A stretch of DNA of 6,657 bases from Treponema sp. (GTDB taxonomy: Bacteria > Spirochaetota > Spirochaetia > Treponematales > Breznakiellaceae): positions 1 through 6,657 of the forward strand of contig JAITON010000022.1 in the NCBI GenBank assembly GCA_031289935.1, in the 5' to 3' direction. Both the position numbers and the translations under genes were made by a program. This document shows positions 1 to 5,830 of the stretch, piece by piece; position 1 is the stretch's first letter, and every line of letters starts with the position of its first letter. A model generated the notes under the pieces. The model had not been told where the DNA came from, did no database searches, and saw only the letters and a list, made by a program, of their open reading frames with translations.

Positions 1-88
1 TTTCCACCTGGCCCTGCCGCATATCATCGGGAATATCAATAAAAGGCATAAGGCGTTTCACGTCTATAATTTTTCGGACTGCTTGCAT
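1..88 (-). CDS. N-terminal part of a small antitoxin-like protein (cut by window edge)
   Basis: Twenty-nine codons are visible, starting MQAVRKIIDVKRLMPFIDIP and ending at the left edge of the window with ...GQVE. The ATG is at 86-88 and is preceded by AAGAGGT at 95-101, a good ribosome binding site 7 nt away. A near-consensus promoter lies just upstream. The short start followed by a segment rich in I, D, P and M resembles the N-termini of small toxin-antitoxin antitoxins (AbrB/DUF2281-like), which often read 'IIDxxxLxxxxDIPxxxxxxxVEV'. That family call is inferred from memory of the pattern. The toxin, if there is one, would lie beyond the left edge. The gene call rests on promoter, RBS and start in correct order; the function is uncertain. 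Confidence 0.6.
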   Translation of the reverse strand, partial: MQAVRKIIDVKRLMPFIDIPDDMRQGQVE

Positions 89-306
89 TGTTTTACCTCT
101 TGCCACAGTATAGCACACTTTCCATGATTGTCAAGCCGCCTTGCATGGGCCGTGGCCCTTGGCGCGGTAGACTTGCCGCACTTCGGGCAGATACCCTGCT
201 GGACACCCGTGAGGTTGTGGAAATATTGGTAGTTGATGGGGAATCTGTTCGCCACATACTCGCAGATGCTGATTGTCCGCTGCTGCTTTTGAAAGGCCTC
301 TCCCCC
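64..306 (-). pseudogene. Open frame with zinc-site-like Cys/His pattern, 5' end missing
   Basis: The frame is open from just after a TAA at 307-309, inside the decayed first repeat unit, down to a TAG at 64-66. The only usable start is a GTG at 253-255, which would give 63 residues and has no clear ribosome binding site. Codons upstream of it also look coding (...EAFQKQQRTISICEYV). The peptide contains CPKCGK, then HARRLDNHGKC, a C-x2-C ... H-x6-H-x2-C spacing that could bind zinc. I do not recognise the family. The most economical reading is the 3' remnant of a longer gene whose 5' part was lost or displaced at the palindromic array. It overlaps the start of the antitoxin-like gene by 25 bp and contains that gene's promoter. 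It could instead be a chance open frame. Confidence 0.3.
107..134 (-). promoter_or_regulatory. Sigma70-type promoter for the antitoxin-like gene
   Basis: Read on the minus strand, TTGACA (134-129) is followed after 16 bp by TATACT (112-107). Both boxes are at or near consensus. The predicted start of transcription is near position 100, so the leader is only about a dozen bases and begins at the ribosome binding site. The promoter lies inside the broken open frame at 64-306. The sequence GTGTGCTATACTGT that covers the -10 box occurs again, identically, in front of the HU-like gene. Confidence 0.7.
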
Positions 307-520
307 TTACTACCCGGATCCCCTTCCCCTTATAGAGGGAAGGGTCTTCCCCTTATATAGGGAAGGGTCTTCCGCTTATATAGGGAAGGGTCTTCCCCTT
401 ATAGAGGGAAGGGCCTTCCCTTCCATAGGGAAGGGCTTTCCGCTTATATAGGGAAGGGCTTTCCCTTCCATAGGGAAGGGTCTTCCCCTTATATAGGGAA
501 GGGCCTTCCGCTTATATAGG
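300..520. repeat. Array of about nine 22-23 bp palindromic tandem units
   Basis: Units begin at 323, 346, 369, 392, 415, 437, 460, 482 and 505; the last is cut at 520. A tenth, decayed unit fits at 300-322, where its first ten bases match 9 of 10. A typical unit is CTTCCC, a TATA-containing core of 8 bases (CTTATATA or CTTATAGA), then GGGAAG and GGT or GGC. CTTCCC and GGGAAG are inverted repeats, so each unit can form a hairpin. The junction GGGAAG-GGY-CTTCCC between units is also an inverted repeat, so the array can fold in two registers. Units at 415 and 460 are 22 bp with a TTCCATA core, which gives a 45-bp higher-order period. No unique spacers separate the units. The array sits between two minus-strand frames, supplies the stop of the HU-like gene and may help end its transcript. 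Confidence 0.9.
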
Positions 521-1216
521 GCCGGCGGCGAAGGCCACATCGTAGGGGATGGTGTGCACCGTGGGATTTGGCTCATGCGTGCCGTTATACGCCGTCACGA
601 CGCTCAGGTGGTAGTTGCCTGCCGTGAGGCTGTCCGGGGCTTCGAGCACGAGGAGGCTCGGGGTGTTCACGGCGAGCTGGCCGGCGGTTGCCGTCACGGG
701 GGTGCCGCCCGAGATGGGCGTGAACTCGACGGCAGCTCCGTCGCCGACGAGGGTGAGGCCCTTGCCTTCGATGCGGAGGTTCCGGCCCAGGGTGATGCGG
801 CTGTCGACGCTCGTGGTATACACGTCAACCACCCGCTCTATCGCCCACTTGACGGTCTCCTGCCCGTGTTGGACCCCCGCCTTTTCCGCAGCCTCTTGCA
901 ACAGCGGGCCCACGGAGGCGTTGGCGTGGATGTTCTTCGAGAGGGGGTGCTCGTCCTTCTTGAAGCTCCCCCGTATCGACAGGGACAGGCGCAAAAGGGG
1001 GCTGTGAAAGAACTTGCCCTGGGACAGGAAGTAGGCAAAGGCGTCCTCAAAGGCCGCCTCGATGGAGGCGATCTCCGGTTTGCTCACCCCCGCGTTGGTG
1101 CGGCTCACATAGTCCACCAGGTCTTCGGTTCCGAAGGACTCGCTGTTGATTACCTGGGCGCGGTAGGTTTCCCCGGTTTGGTCCAAGGTATTGGGCCGTA
1201 ACACATACTCAACCAT
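512..1216 (-). CDS. HU-like DNA-binding protein with DUF4469-type C-terminal domain
   Basis: This 234-residue protein starts MVEYVLRPNTLDQTGETYRA. Residues 1 to about 120 resemble the HU-HIG/IHF-like DNA-binding domain found in Bacteroidetes and some spirochaetes: it has the N-terminal strand, 'SFGTEDLVDYVSRTNAGVSKPEI' helix region, and the paired strands around 'LSLSIRGSF'. Residues about 130-230 (LGRNLRIEGKGL ... VEFT ... NYHLSVVTAYNG) match the Ig-like DUF4469 tail seen on such proteins. A nucleoid or DNA-structuring role is inferred; some relatives are of unknown function. The ATG at 1214-1216 is supported by AAGGAG (1228-1223) 6 nt upstream. Its last residues, P and I, and the TAA at 512-514 are encoded by the final palindromic unit, so the natural C-terminus may have been replaced. 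It is monocistronic with its own promoter. Confidence 0.85.
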   Translation of the reverse strand: MVEYVLRPNTLDQTGETYRAQVINSESFGTEDLVDYVSRTNAGVSKPEIASIEAAFEDAFAYFLSQGKFFHSPLLRLSLSIRGSFKKDEHPLSKNIHANASVGPLLQEAAEKAGVQHGQETVKWAIERVVDVYTTSVDSRITLGRNLRIEGKGLTLVGDGAAVEFTPISGGTPVTATAGQLAVNTPSLLVLEAPDSLTAGNYHLSVVTAYNGTHEPNPTVHTIPYDVAFAAGPI

Positions 1217-1242
1217 ACAATACTCCTTATACAGATAGTTTT

Positions 1243-1269
1243 GCCACGATTAAAGGGCGTGGCGGCCCT
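1243..1269 (-). promoter_or_regulatory. Leader with two overlapping inverted repeats before the HU-like gene
   Basis: GCCACG (1243-1248) pairs with CGTGGC (1258-1263) across a 9-nt loop. AGGGC (1254-1258) pairs with GCCCT (1265-1269) across 6 nt. The two stems share bases and cannot form together. Both lie in the predicted leader, between the transcription start near 1276 and the ribosome binding site at 1223-1228. The stems are short and no terminator-like U tract follows, so a regulatory role is only a possibility. Confidence 0.2.
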
Positions 1270-1282
1270 GTTTCTTGCTGAC

Positions 1283-1311
1283 AGTATAGCACACGAATGA
1301 GCAGTGAGCAA
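1283..1311 (-). promoter_or_regulatory. Probable promoter of the HU-like gene
   Basis: On the minus strand TTGCTC (1311-1306) is followed after 17 bp by TATACT (1288-1283). The -35 box is weak (TTG conserved) and the -10 box is good, preceded by TGTGC. Transcription would begin near 1276, leaving a leader of about 60 nt. The box GTGTGCTATACTGT (1294-1281) is identical to that at the antitoxin-like promoter, and both are followed by GCAAG within two bases. Confidence 0.55.
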
Positions 1312-1367
1312 AGGGTGCGGCCCTTCGACCGCCCACACGGCTGGTCTAATCCCCTAGCCTAATCGCC

Positions 1368-1396
1368 TTTACAAGACCGGGCTTTTGGGATAGTAT
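1368..1396 (+). promoter_or_regulatory. Promoter of the acyltransferase-TRAP operon
   Basis: TTTACA (1368-1373) and TAGTAT (1391-1396) are separated by 17 bp, matching 5 of 6 and 4 of 6 consensus positions. Transcription would start near 1403, ten bases before AAGGAG at 1413-1418. Two copies of CTAATC (1346-1351 and 1359-1364), 13 bp apart, lie immediately upstream. The intergenic stretch 1217-1428 therefore holds two divergent promoters and nothing else that I can see. Confidence 0.5.
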
Positions 1397-1428
1397 CCGT
1401 CCATTCATCATGAAGGAGTCTTAGCAGT

Positions 1429-2286
1429 ATGCCAGGCAGTATGCCGGAGTTCAGGCCGCCCTATGTACCGCCCCTGGGGATTCAGTACCCGGAAAACCCC
1501 GGCGCCCATGTAAAGTCCCTGCGGATCTACGATGGCCGGGACCTGCTCATCGCGGGGGCCAAAGAAATTGACCTCGTTATGGACGAAAACTATCCTTTTT
1601 GGGACCGGTCCCCGGCCTTTAAGTTCAAAAACATGCTGATCTATCTGGGCATCTTTAGCCTGGTCTTTATACTGTCTCCCCTCCGTTTTGGCCTTAAGAT
1701 TGAGGGCCGCCCTATTCTGCGGAAATACCGGGATATCCTCAAAAACGGCGCCATGACGGCATCGAACCATGTGCACCGCTGGGATCTTCTGTTTGTACTC
1801 CAGGCGGTCCGCTTTAGGAGGCTCTTTCTTCCGGTCTGGTACAGGAATCTGGAAACCGCCGGCCGGGGCCTGATTCGGAGCATCGGCGGTATTCCCATCC
1901 CCAGCCAATCCCATCTGATGCCCGCGTTTATGAGGGCCTTGCAGGACCTGCACTCGGCAAAGAAGTGGATCCACGTCTATCCCGAAAGCAGCAATTGGCT
2001 CTACTATCAGCCCATCCGGCCTTTTAAGAAGGGCGTGTTCACCATAGCCTGGGACAATAACATACCGGTCCTGCCCCTGGCGATTTCCTGGCGGCCGGCG
2101 AAGGGGATTTTTAAGCTCTTTAAGAAGAATTTCCCCCTGGTAACGGTCCGTATCGGCGAGCCGGTTATGCCGGATAAAACCCGCTCCCGCCGGGAAGCGG
2201 TGCAGATCCTGCGAAAACAGACCCACGCCAAAATAGTGGAACTTGCGGGTATACGCGATAACCCCTGGCCCGCCGAAGGGGATTAA
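1429..2286 (+). CDS. PlsC-family 1-acyl-sn-glycerol-3-phosphate acyltransferase-like protein
   Basis: This 285-residue protein belongs to the lysophospholipid acyltransferase family, which transfers a fatty acyl group from acyl-ACP or acyl-CoA to a lysophospholipid, most often making phosphatidic acid at the membrane. The catalytic H-x4-D motif is NHVHRWD (N113, H114, D119). The other blocks follow in order: GGIPIPS (153-159), YPESSNW (184-190) at the place of the usual FPEGTRS, and NIPVLPLAI (211-219). In YPESSNW the usual G and R are replaced, which could shift substrate preference. A hydrophobic segment at 69-83 may anchor the protein. Residues 1-65 form an extension longer than in minimal PlsC. 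AAGGAG (1413-1418) stands 10 nt before the ATG at 1429; the alternative ATG at 1441 is too far from it. It is the first gene of an operon, ending 25 bp before the TRAP binding-protein start. The exact acceptor lipid is not known. Confidence 0.85.
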   Translation: MPGSMPEFRPPYVPPLGIQYPENPGAHVKSLRIYDGRDLLIAGAKEIDLVMDENYPFWDRSPAFKFKNMLIYLGIFSLVFILSPLRFGLKIEGRPILRKYRDILKNGAMTASNHVHRWDLLFVLQAVRFRRLFLPVWYRNLETAGRGLIRSIGGIPIPSQSHLMPAFMRALQDLHSAKKWIHVYPESSNWLYYQPIRPFKKGVFTIAWDNNIPVLPLAISWRPAKGIFKLFKKNFPLVTVRIGEPVMPDKTRSRREAVQILRKQTHAKIVELAGIRDNPWPAEGD

Positions 2287-2299
2287 TATGCGAAAGATT

Positions 2300-2305
2300 A
2301 AGGAG
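2300..2305 (+). promoter_or_regulatory. Ribosome binding site fixing the TRAP binding-protein start
   Basis: AAGGAG ends 6 nt before the ATG at 2312. It supports that start over the in-frame ATG at 2288, which has no comparable site, and over one further upstream at 2243 that overlaps the acyltransferase gene. Confidence 0.75.
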
Positions 2306-2311
2306 CATGAA

Positions 2312-3304
2312 ATGAAAAGACTGCCCTTGGTATGGGTATCTGTTTTGGCGCTGGCGCTGGCCTTCCCCCCTACGGTACAGGCGAAGGTAACTATCAAGCT
2401 GGCTTCCCAGGTGGCGGAAAACACGCCCTGGGGGAATCTTCTGAACCGGATGGCCAGCGAATGGTCCCTGGCGACCAAGGGCGAGGTGGAGCTGCGGATT
2501 TACCACGGCGCCCAGACCGACGAGCGGTCCATGCTCAGGCAGCTTAACCAGAACCAGATCCAGGCGGCTATGCTGAGTACCTTTGGCCTCAAGCTGATTG
2601 TCCCGGAGATCATGACCTTGAGCTGCCCCTTCCTCATCAGAAACAATCAGGAACTGAACCTGGTGCTGGGGGCGCTTAAACCGGACCTGGAAGCGCAGAT
2701 CAGCAGCAAGGGCTACTATACCCTGGCCTGGTCGCAGATCGGCTGGGTGCGGTTTTTTTCCCGCCGGCCCGTCTTCGTGCCTGCGGACCTAAAGGCCCAA
2801 AAGCTGGGGACCAGTGATACGGAACCGGAGCTGGCGGATGTGTTTAAGGCCCTGGGCTACCAGATTACGCCGGTAGCTACCAGCCAGATACTGGTGAACC
2901 TGACCGGGGGCCAGATCGACGCGGTCTATGCCAGCCCGGTTATTGCCGGGGGCCTGCAAATCTTCGCCCTGGCGGGGAATATGGCGTCGATTAAAGTGGC
3001 GCCTTTTATGGGGGCAATTATCATGAACCAGCGGGCCTGGCGCAGTATCCCGGAACAGTACAAGCCGGAGCTTATCCGTATCGCCCGGGCCGTGGAGGCG
3101 GAGCTCGATACCCGGGTGCAGGCCCTGGAAGACGAGGTGGTTGGGACCATGACCGGCTACGGTCTCAGGATCAACCAGGTGAGCCCGGCCCAGGAGCAGC
3201 TTTGGTATAACGACGTGGGCCGGGTTCTGCCGGGCTTTATGGGGACCCTCTTTGACCGGTCTACCTATAGCCGGATCGAGACCCTGCTCCGTCCCTACCG
3301 GTAG
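2312..3304 (+). CDS. TRAP transporter solute-binding protein, DctP family
   Basis: The protein has 330 residues. Residues 1-24 are a typical signal peptide: MKR, a hydrophobic stretch and VQA as the likely cleavage site before KVTIKLASQ. There is no lipobox cysteine, so a soluble periplasmic protein is expected. The mature part has the DctP fold signatures: 'KLASQVAENTPWGNLLNRMASEW' at the N-terminus, the hinge block VPADLKAQKLGTSD (156-169), and LTGGQIDAVYASP (197-209), matching the family's LxxGxVDGxxxxP. The family's carboxylate-binding arginine normally sits in LKIRVPG; here the block reads QKLGTSD and the arginine is missing. The ligand may therefore not be a simple C4-dicarboxylate or sialic acid. 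It delivers its ligand to the QM permease encoded 7 nt downstream. Treponema pallidum has a comparable TRAP binding protein (Tp0957), recalled from the literature rather than compared here. Confidence 0.9.
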   Translation: MKRLPLVWVSVLALALAFPPTVQAKVTIKLASQVAENTPWGNLLNRMASEWSLATKGEVELRIYHGAQTDERSMLRQLNQNQIQAAMLSTFGLKLIVPEIMTLSCPFLIRNNQELNLVLGALKPDLEAQISSKGYYTLAWSQIGWVRFFSRRPVFVPADLKAQKLGTSDTEPELADVFKALGYQITPVATSQILVNLTGGQIDAVYASPVIAGGLQIFALAGNMASIKVAPFMGAIIMNQRAWRSIPEQYKPELIRIARAVEAELDTRVQALEDEVVGTMTGYGLRINQVSPAQEQLWYNDVGRVLPGFMGTLFDRSTYSRIETLLRPYR

Positions 3305-3311
3305 GTATGGG

Positions 3312-5165
3312 ATGAAGCACCCTAAACCGCTGCTCTGGAAGATTGAGGATGGGATTTGCTATGTTTCCCTCGCCCTGCTCACCCTGCTCCCCATGGCGAA
3401 CTCCGCCGCCCGGGTCTTGTTCAACTCCCGGTTCCCCGCCGCGCCGGAATTGATTGCCCACCTGCTTCTGGTCCTGGGGCTTTTTTCGGGGATGATCACG
3501 AGCCGGAACCGGGAGCACTTGTCCATCGGGCTGTTCCAGTATGTTACCAATGAAAGGTTCAAGACGGTCCTGGCGGTCTGTTCGGGCCTGGTGCCGGCCT
3601 TTTTGGTAACGATCTTCGGCTGGTGCTCGGTGTCCTTTATCAGGCTGGGGCTCTACCCCATGCAGATGGTGGGGTTTATCCCGGACCGGGTCTTTGCCCT
3701 GGTTATGCCCATTGGTTACGCCGTAATCGCCTTCCGCTTTGCCCGGCAGACGCCCCTCAAGGGGGCCCTCAGGCTGCTGCCGGTTCTGGCGATGGTCCTT
3801 GGCACGGTCTGTTCCCTGCCGGCGATCTTTAAGTTTATCTGGGGCCTGGATATGCCGGATTTTGCCTGGGCTATGAGCGATGGGTTTGCCGGTCTTGCGG
3901 CCTTGCTGCGGACGCCCCTCATGGCCGTCCTCGTGCTGGCGGCCCTGGCAGGGACCCCGCTTTTCGCGGTGATCGGCGGCTTTGCCCTGCTCCTGCTCCA
4001 AAGTTCCTGGGGTGAGATTGACGTGGTGGCCAATCAGATTTACACGGGCCTCACCCAGAGCAGCCTGGTGTCCATTCCCCTCTTTACCCTGGCGGGCTTT
4101 ATCCTGTCGGAGAGCCGGGCGGGGGAACGGCTCGTGGAAGCCTTTAAGGGCTGGTTCGGCTGGATACCCGGCGGTACCATCATGGTGTCGGTGATCCTCT
4201 GCGCGTTCTTTACCTCCTTTACCGGGGCGAGCGGTGTAACGATCCTTGCCCTGGGGGGAATCCTCTACACGGTCCTTAAAGGCTACCCGGAAAAGTTCAT
4301 CATCGGCCTGTTGACGGCTTCGGGCAGCATCGGTCTGCTCTTCCCGCCCAGTCTGCCGATCCTCCTGGTGGGGGCGAGCACCCGGACCAATACAATGCAC
4401 CTGTTTCTGGGGGGCCTTATTCCGGGGCTGCTCCTGGTGGCGGCCATGATCGTCTTCGGTATCGTGGTCTCGGTCAAGACCAAGGTCCCGGTGGAGCGCT
4501 TTAACTGGAAGCGGGCCGGAGCAGGGCTTCGATCATCGGCCCTGGAAATCCTGCTGCCGGTGTTTCTGATCGCCGGGTACTTTACCGGGGTACTTTCCCT
4601 GGTGGAGGTGAGCGCGGCGGCGGTGGTCTACGTGCTCGTGGTAGAGGCCCTGGTCCACCGGGAGATCAGCCTGCGGGGGCTCCTGGCGGTCTTTACCAAG
4701 TCGGCGCCGATCATCGGGGGGATCCTCTCGATCCTGGCCCTGGCCCAGGCGCTTTCCTATTATATTATTGACAGTCAGGCGCCCATATTCTTTGCCGAGT
4801 GGATGCAGGCCGTGGTGAGCTCCAAGTGGGTCTTCCTCCTGCTGCTCAATGTAGCGCTCCTGGTAACCGGCTGTCTTATCGACATTTTCTCCGCCATCAT
4901 GATTATCCTGCCCCTCCTGGCGCCCTTGGCAACGGTCTACGGTATTGATCCGGTGCACCTGGGGATCATATTCCTCATCAATATGGAGGCGGGCTACCTG
5001 ACGCCGCCGGTGGGGCTCAACCTTTTCCTGGCCAGTTACCGCTTTAACAAGCCCTTTACGGCCACGGCCCGTTACGCCCTGCCCTTCTTGGGTATCCAGT
5101 TGGCGGTGGTTCTGGTCGTAACCTATGTGCCGGCCCTGACCATGTGGCTAACGAGGTTCTTTTAG
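3312..5165 (+). CDS. TRAP transporter permease, DctQ-DctM fusion
   Basis: This 617-residue membrane protein joins the small DctQ and large DctM subunits, as in sialic-acid SiaQM fusions. Residues about 10-145 are the Q part with four hydrophobic segments. A further segment near 152-175 connects to the M part, from about 190. M-domain signatures are SIPLFTLAGFILSES (254-268), GWIPGGT (283-289), the SFTGASG loop (302-308), GLLFPPSLPI (341-350) and, near the end, NMEAGYLTPPVGLNLF (557-572). The last two are the half-helix hairpins that shape the sodium- and substrate-binding elevator domain. It imports the ligand brought by the binding protein, driven by the sodium gradient. The ATG at 3312 is 7 nt after the upstream stop; an in-frame start 60 nt earlier lies inside the binding-protein gene and is less likely. 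The ribosome binding site is weak (AGGT, 3303-3306), which suggests coupled translation. Confidence 0.92.
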   Translation: MKHPKPLLWKIEDGICYVSLALLTLLPMANSAARVLFNSRFPAAPELIAHLLLVLGLFSGMITSRNREHLSIGLFQYVTNERFKTVLAVCSGLVPAFLVTIFGWCSVSFIRLGLYPMQMVGFIPDRVFALVMPIGYAVIAFRFARQTPLKGALRLLPVLAMVLGTVCSLPAIFKFIWGLDMPDFAWAMSDGFAGLAALLRTPLMAVLVLAALAGTPLFAVIGGFALLLLQSSWGEIDVVANQIYTGLTQSSLVSIPLFTLAGFILSESRAGERLVEAFKGWFGWIPGGTIMVSVILCAFFTSFTGASGVTILALGGILYTVLKGYPEKFIIGLLTASGSIGLLFPPSLPILLVGASTRTNTMHLFLGGLIPGLLLVAAMIVFGIVVSVKTKVPVERFNWKRAGAGLRSSALEILLPVFLIAGYFTGVLSLVEVSAAAVVYVLVVEALVHREISLRGLLAVFTKSAPIIGGILSILALAQALSYYIIDSQAPIFFAEWMQAVVSSKWVFLLLLNVALLVTGCLIDIFSAIMIILPLLAPLATVYGIDPVHLGIIFLINMEAGYLTPPVGLNLFLASYRFNKPFTATARYALPFLGIQLAVVLVVTYVPALTMWLTRFF

Positions 5166-5167
5166 GT

Positions 5168-5830
5168 TTAATGGAGCATTTGCGTAACGAGATTATCCCA
5201 GTCTCCAGCGCTGCCGATCTTCACAAAACGCATCCCCGCGGCGGCCGCTCCCGCGCCGTCGGTATCGTCCCGGTCGCCCGCCACAAGTACCGTGTCCGGG
5301 GAGCGGCCCAGGGCGGCGGCTATTTCCCGGAAGGGCCGCGCCGCAGGTTTCTGGGCGCCAAAGCCCCCGGGGCCGAAGCGCAGGCCGCAGAGCGCCGGGT
5401 CAAGGCTCAGAGCGGCCAGGCGCTCGTCCACCAGAGGATAGTCCGAGTAGACCGCGAAGGGGAGCCCTGCCCGGGTTAGGGCGGCAAAGAGTTCCGTGGT
5501 ACCGTGCCGGGCCCGGTAACAGCGGCCCAGCACCCGGACCATCGCCGGCATATAGCGGCCAAAGTACCATTCCCGCAGAAATTCCGGGGGGCGGCCGGTC
5601 CTGCGGGACATTCCGGTGAAAAACGCGGCGTCGTAGGCTTCCGGGCCGCCAAAGTCCCGGCCGGCAAAACCCTTGCGCGTTTGCCGCTCGGCGGCCATAA
5701 GAGGCGCGTCCAGGGGCCGGGCGCAAACAAGACGCCGGGCCAGGTCTTTGGTATCGTAGAGGGTACCGTCCAGGTCAAAGATAAAGGCCCCGGCGCCGCA
5801 CCGCGCCGGGGCCGGAAGCGTTTCTATCAC
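5168..5830 (-). CDS. HAD-superfamily hydrolase (phosphatase-like)
   Basis: The 220-residue protein shows all four HAD motifs in order: FDLDGT (18-23) with nucleophile D19 and acid D21, VYSDYP with S129, the lysine in AQKP (K161), and GDRDDTDGAGAAAAGM with metal-binding D186 and D191. The helical stretch between motifs I and II (about 25-110) fits the C1 cap of phosphoglycolate phosphatase/beta-phosphoglucomutase-type enzymes. It probably dephosphorylates a small metabolite; the substrate cannot be read from the sequence. Translation starts at a GTG (5830-5828) that overlaps the TGA of the upstream GH3-family gene by 4 nt, so the two are likely made from one message with coupled translation. 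GAGG at 5847-5844 is 13 nt from the GTG, rather far. The coding sequence is richer in G+C than the GH3 gene next to it by eye, and it holds a strong hairpin near the start. Confidence 0.88.
   Translation of the reverse strand: MIETLPAPARCGAGAFIFDLDGTLYDTKDLARRLVCARPLDAPLMAAERQTRKGFAGRDFGGPEAYDAAFFTGMSRRTGRPPEFLREWYFGRYMPAMVRVLGRCYRARHGTTELFAALTRAGLPFAVYSDYPLVDERLAALSLDPALCGLRFGPGGFGAQKPAARPFREIAAALGRSPDTVLVAGDRDDTDGAGAAAAGMRFVKIGSAGDWDNLVTQMLH
5786..5813. other. Perfect 11-bp GC-rich inverted repeat near the HAD gene start
   Basis: GGCCCCGGCGC (5786-5796) and GCGCCGGGGCC (5803-5813) are exact inverted copies separated by a 6-nt loop. On the HAD message the stem starts 17 nt after the first base of the GTG codon and encodes part of residues 6-15. 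No T run follows on either strand, so it is not an intrinsic terminator by the usual rule. It might hinder initiation of the HAD gene unless ribosomes arrive from the GH3 gene. Confidence 0.8.

Noticed and set aside
300..520. CRISPR array
   Set aside because: Units adjoin without unique spacers and are themselves the whole period.
376..576. Minus-strand frame encoding repeated peptides such as KALPYIRGRPFPMEG
   Set aside because: It is simply translation of the palindromic array; unit length is 22-23 bp, so the frame is not kept by selection and no start signal is seen.
554..1201. Plus-strand frame opposite the HU-like gene
   Set aside because: It is a shadow of a gene with promoter, RBS and domain match on the minus strand.
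2243..2311. Longer N-terminus for the TRAP binding protein
   Set aside because: The extension overlaps the acyltransferase gene and would bury the signal peptide; the ATG at 2312 has an ideal RBS.
1408..2478. Long minus-strand open frame of 356 codons
   Set aside because: It is antisense to the acyltransferase gene, which has a clear RBS, H-x4-D motif and promoter; the opposing frame has no recognisable domain.
3261..4400. Long minus-strand open frame of 379 codons
   Set aside because: It lies antisense to the permease gene, is rich in H, Q, R, D and G without domain logic, and follows from the high-GC codon pattern of the real gene.
5786..5813. Rho-independent terminator for the GH3 gene
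   Set aside because: The stem is strong but no T run follows it and it lies inside the HAD coding region.
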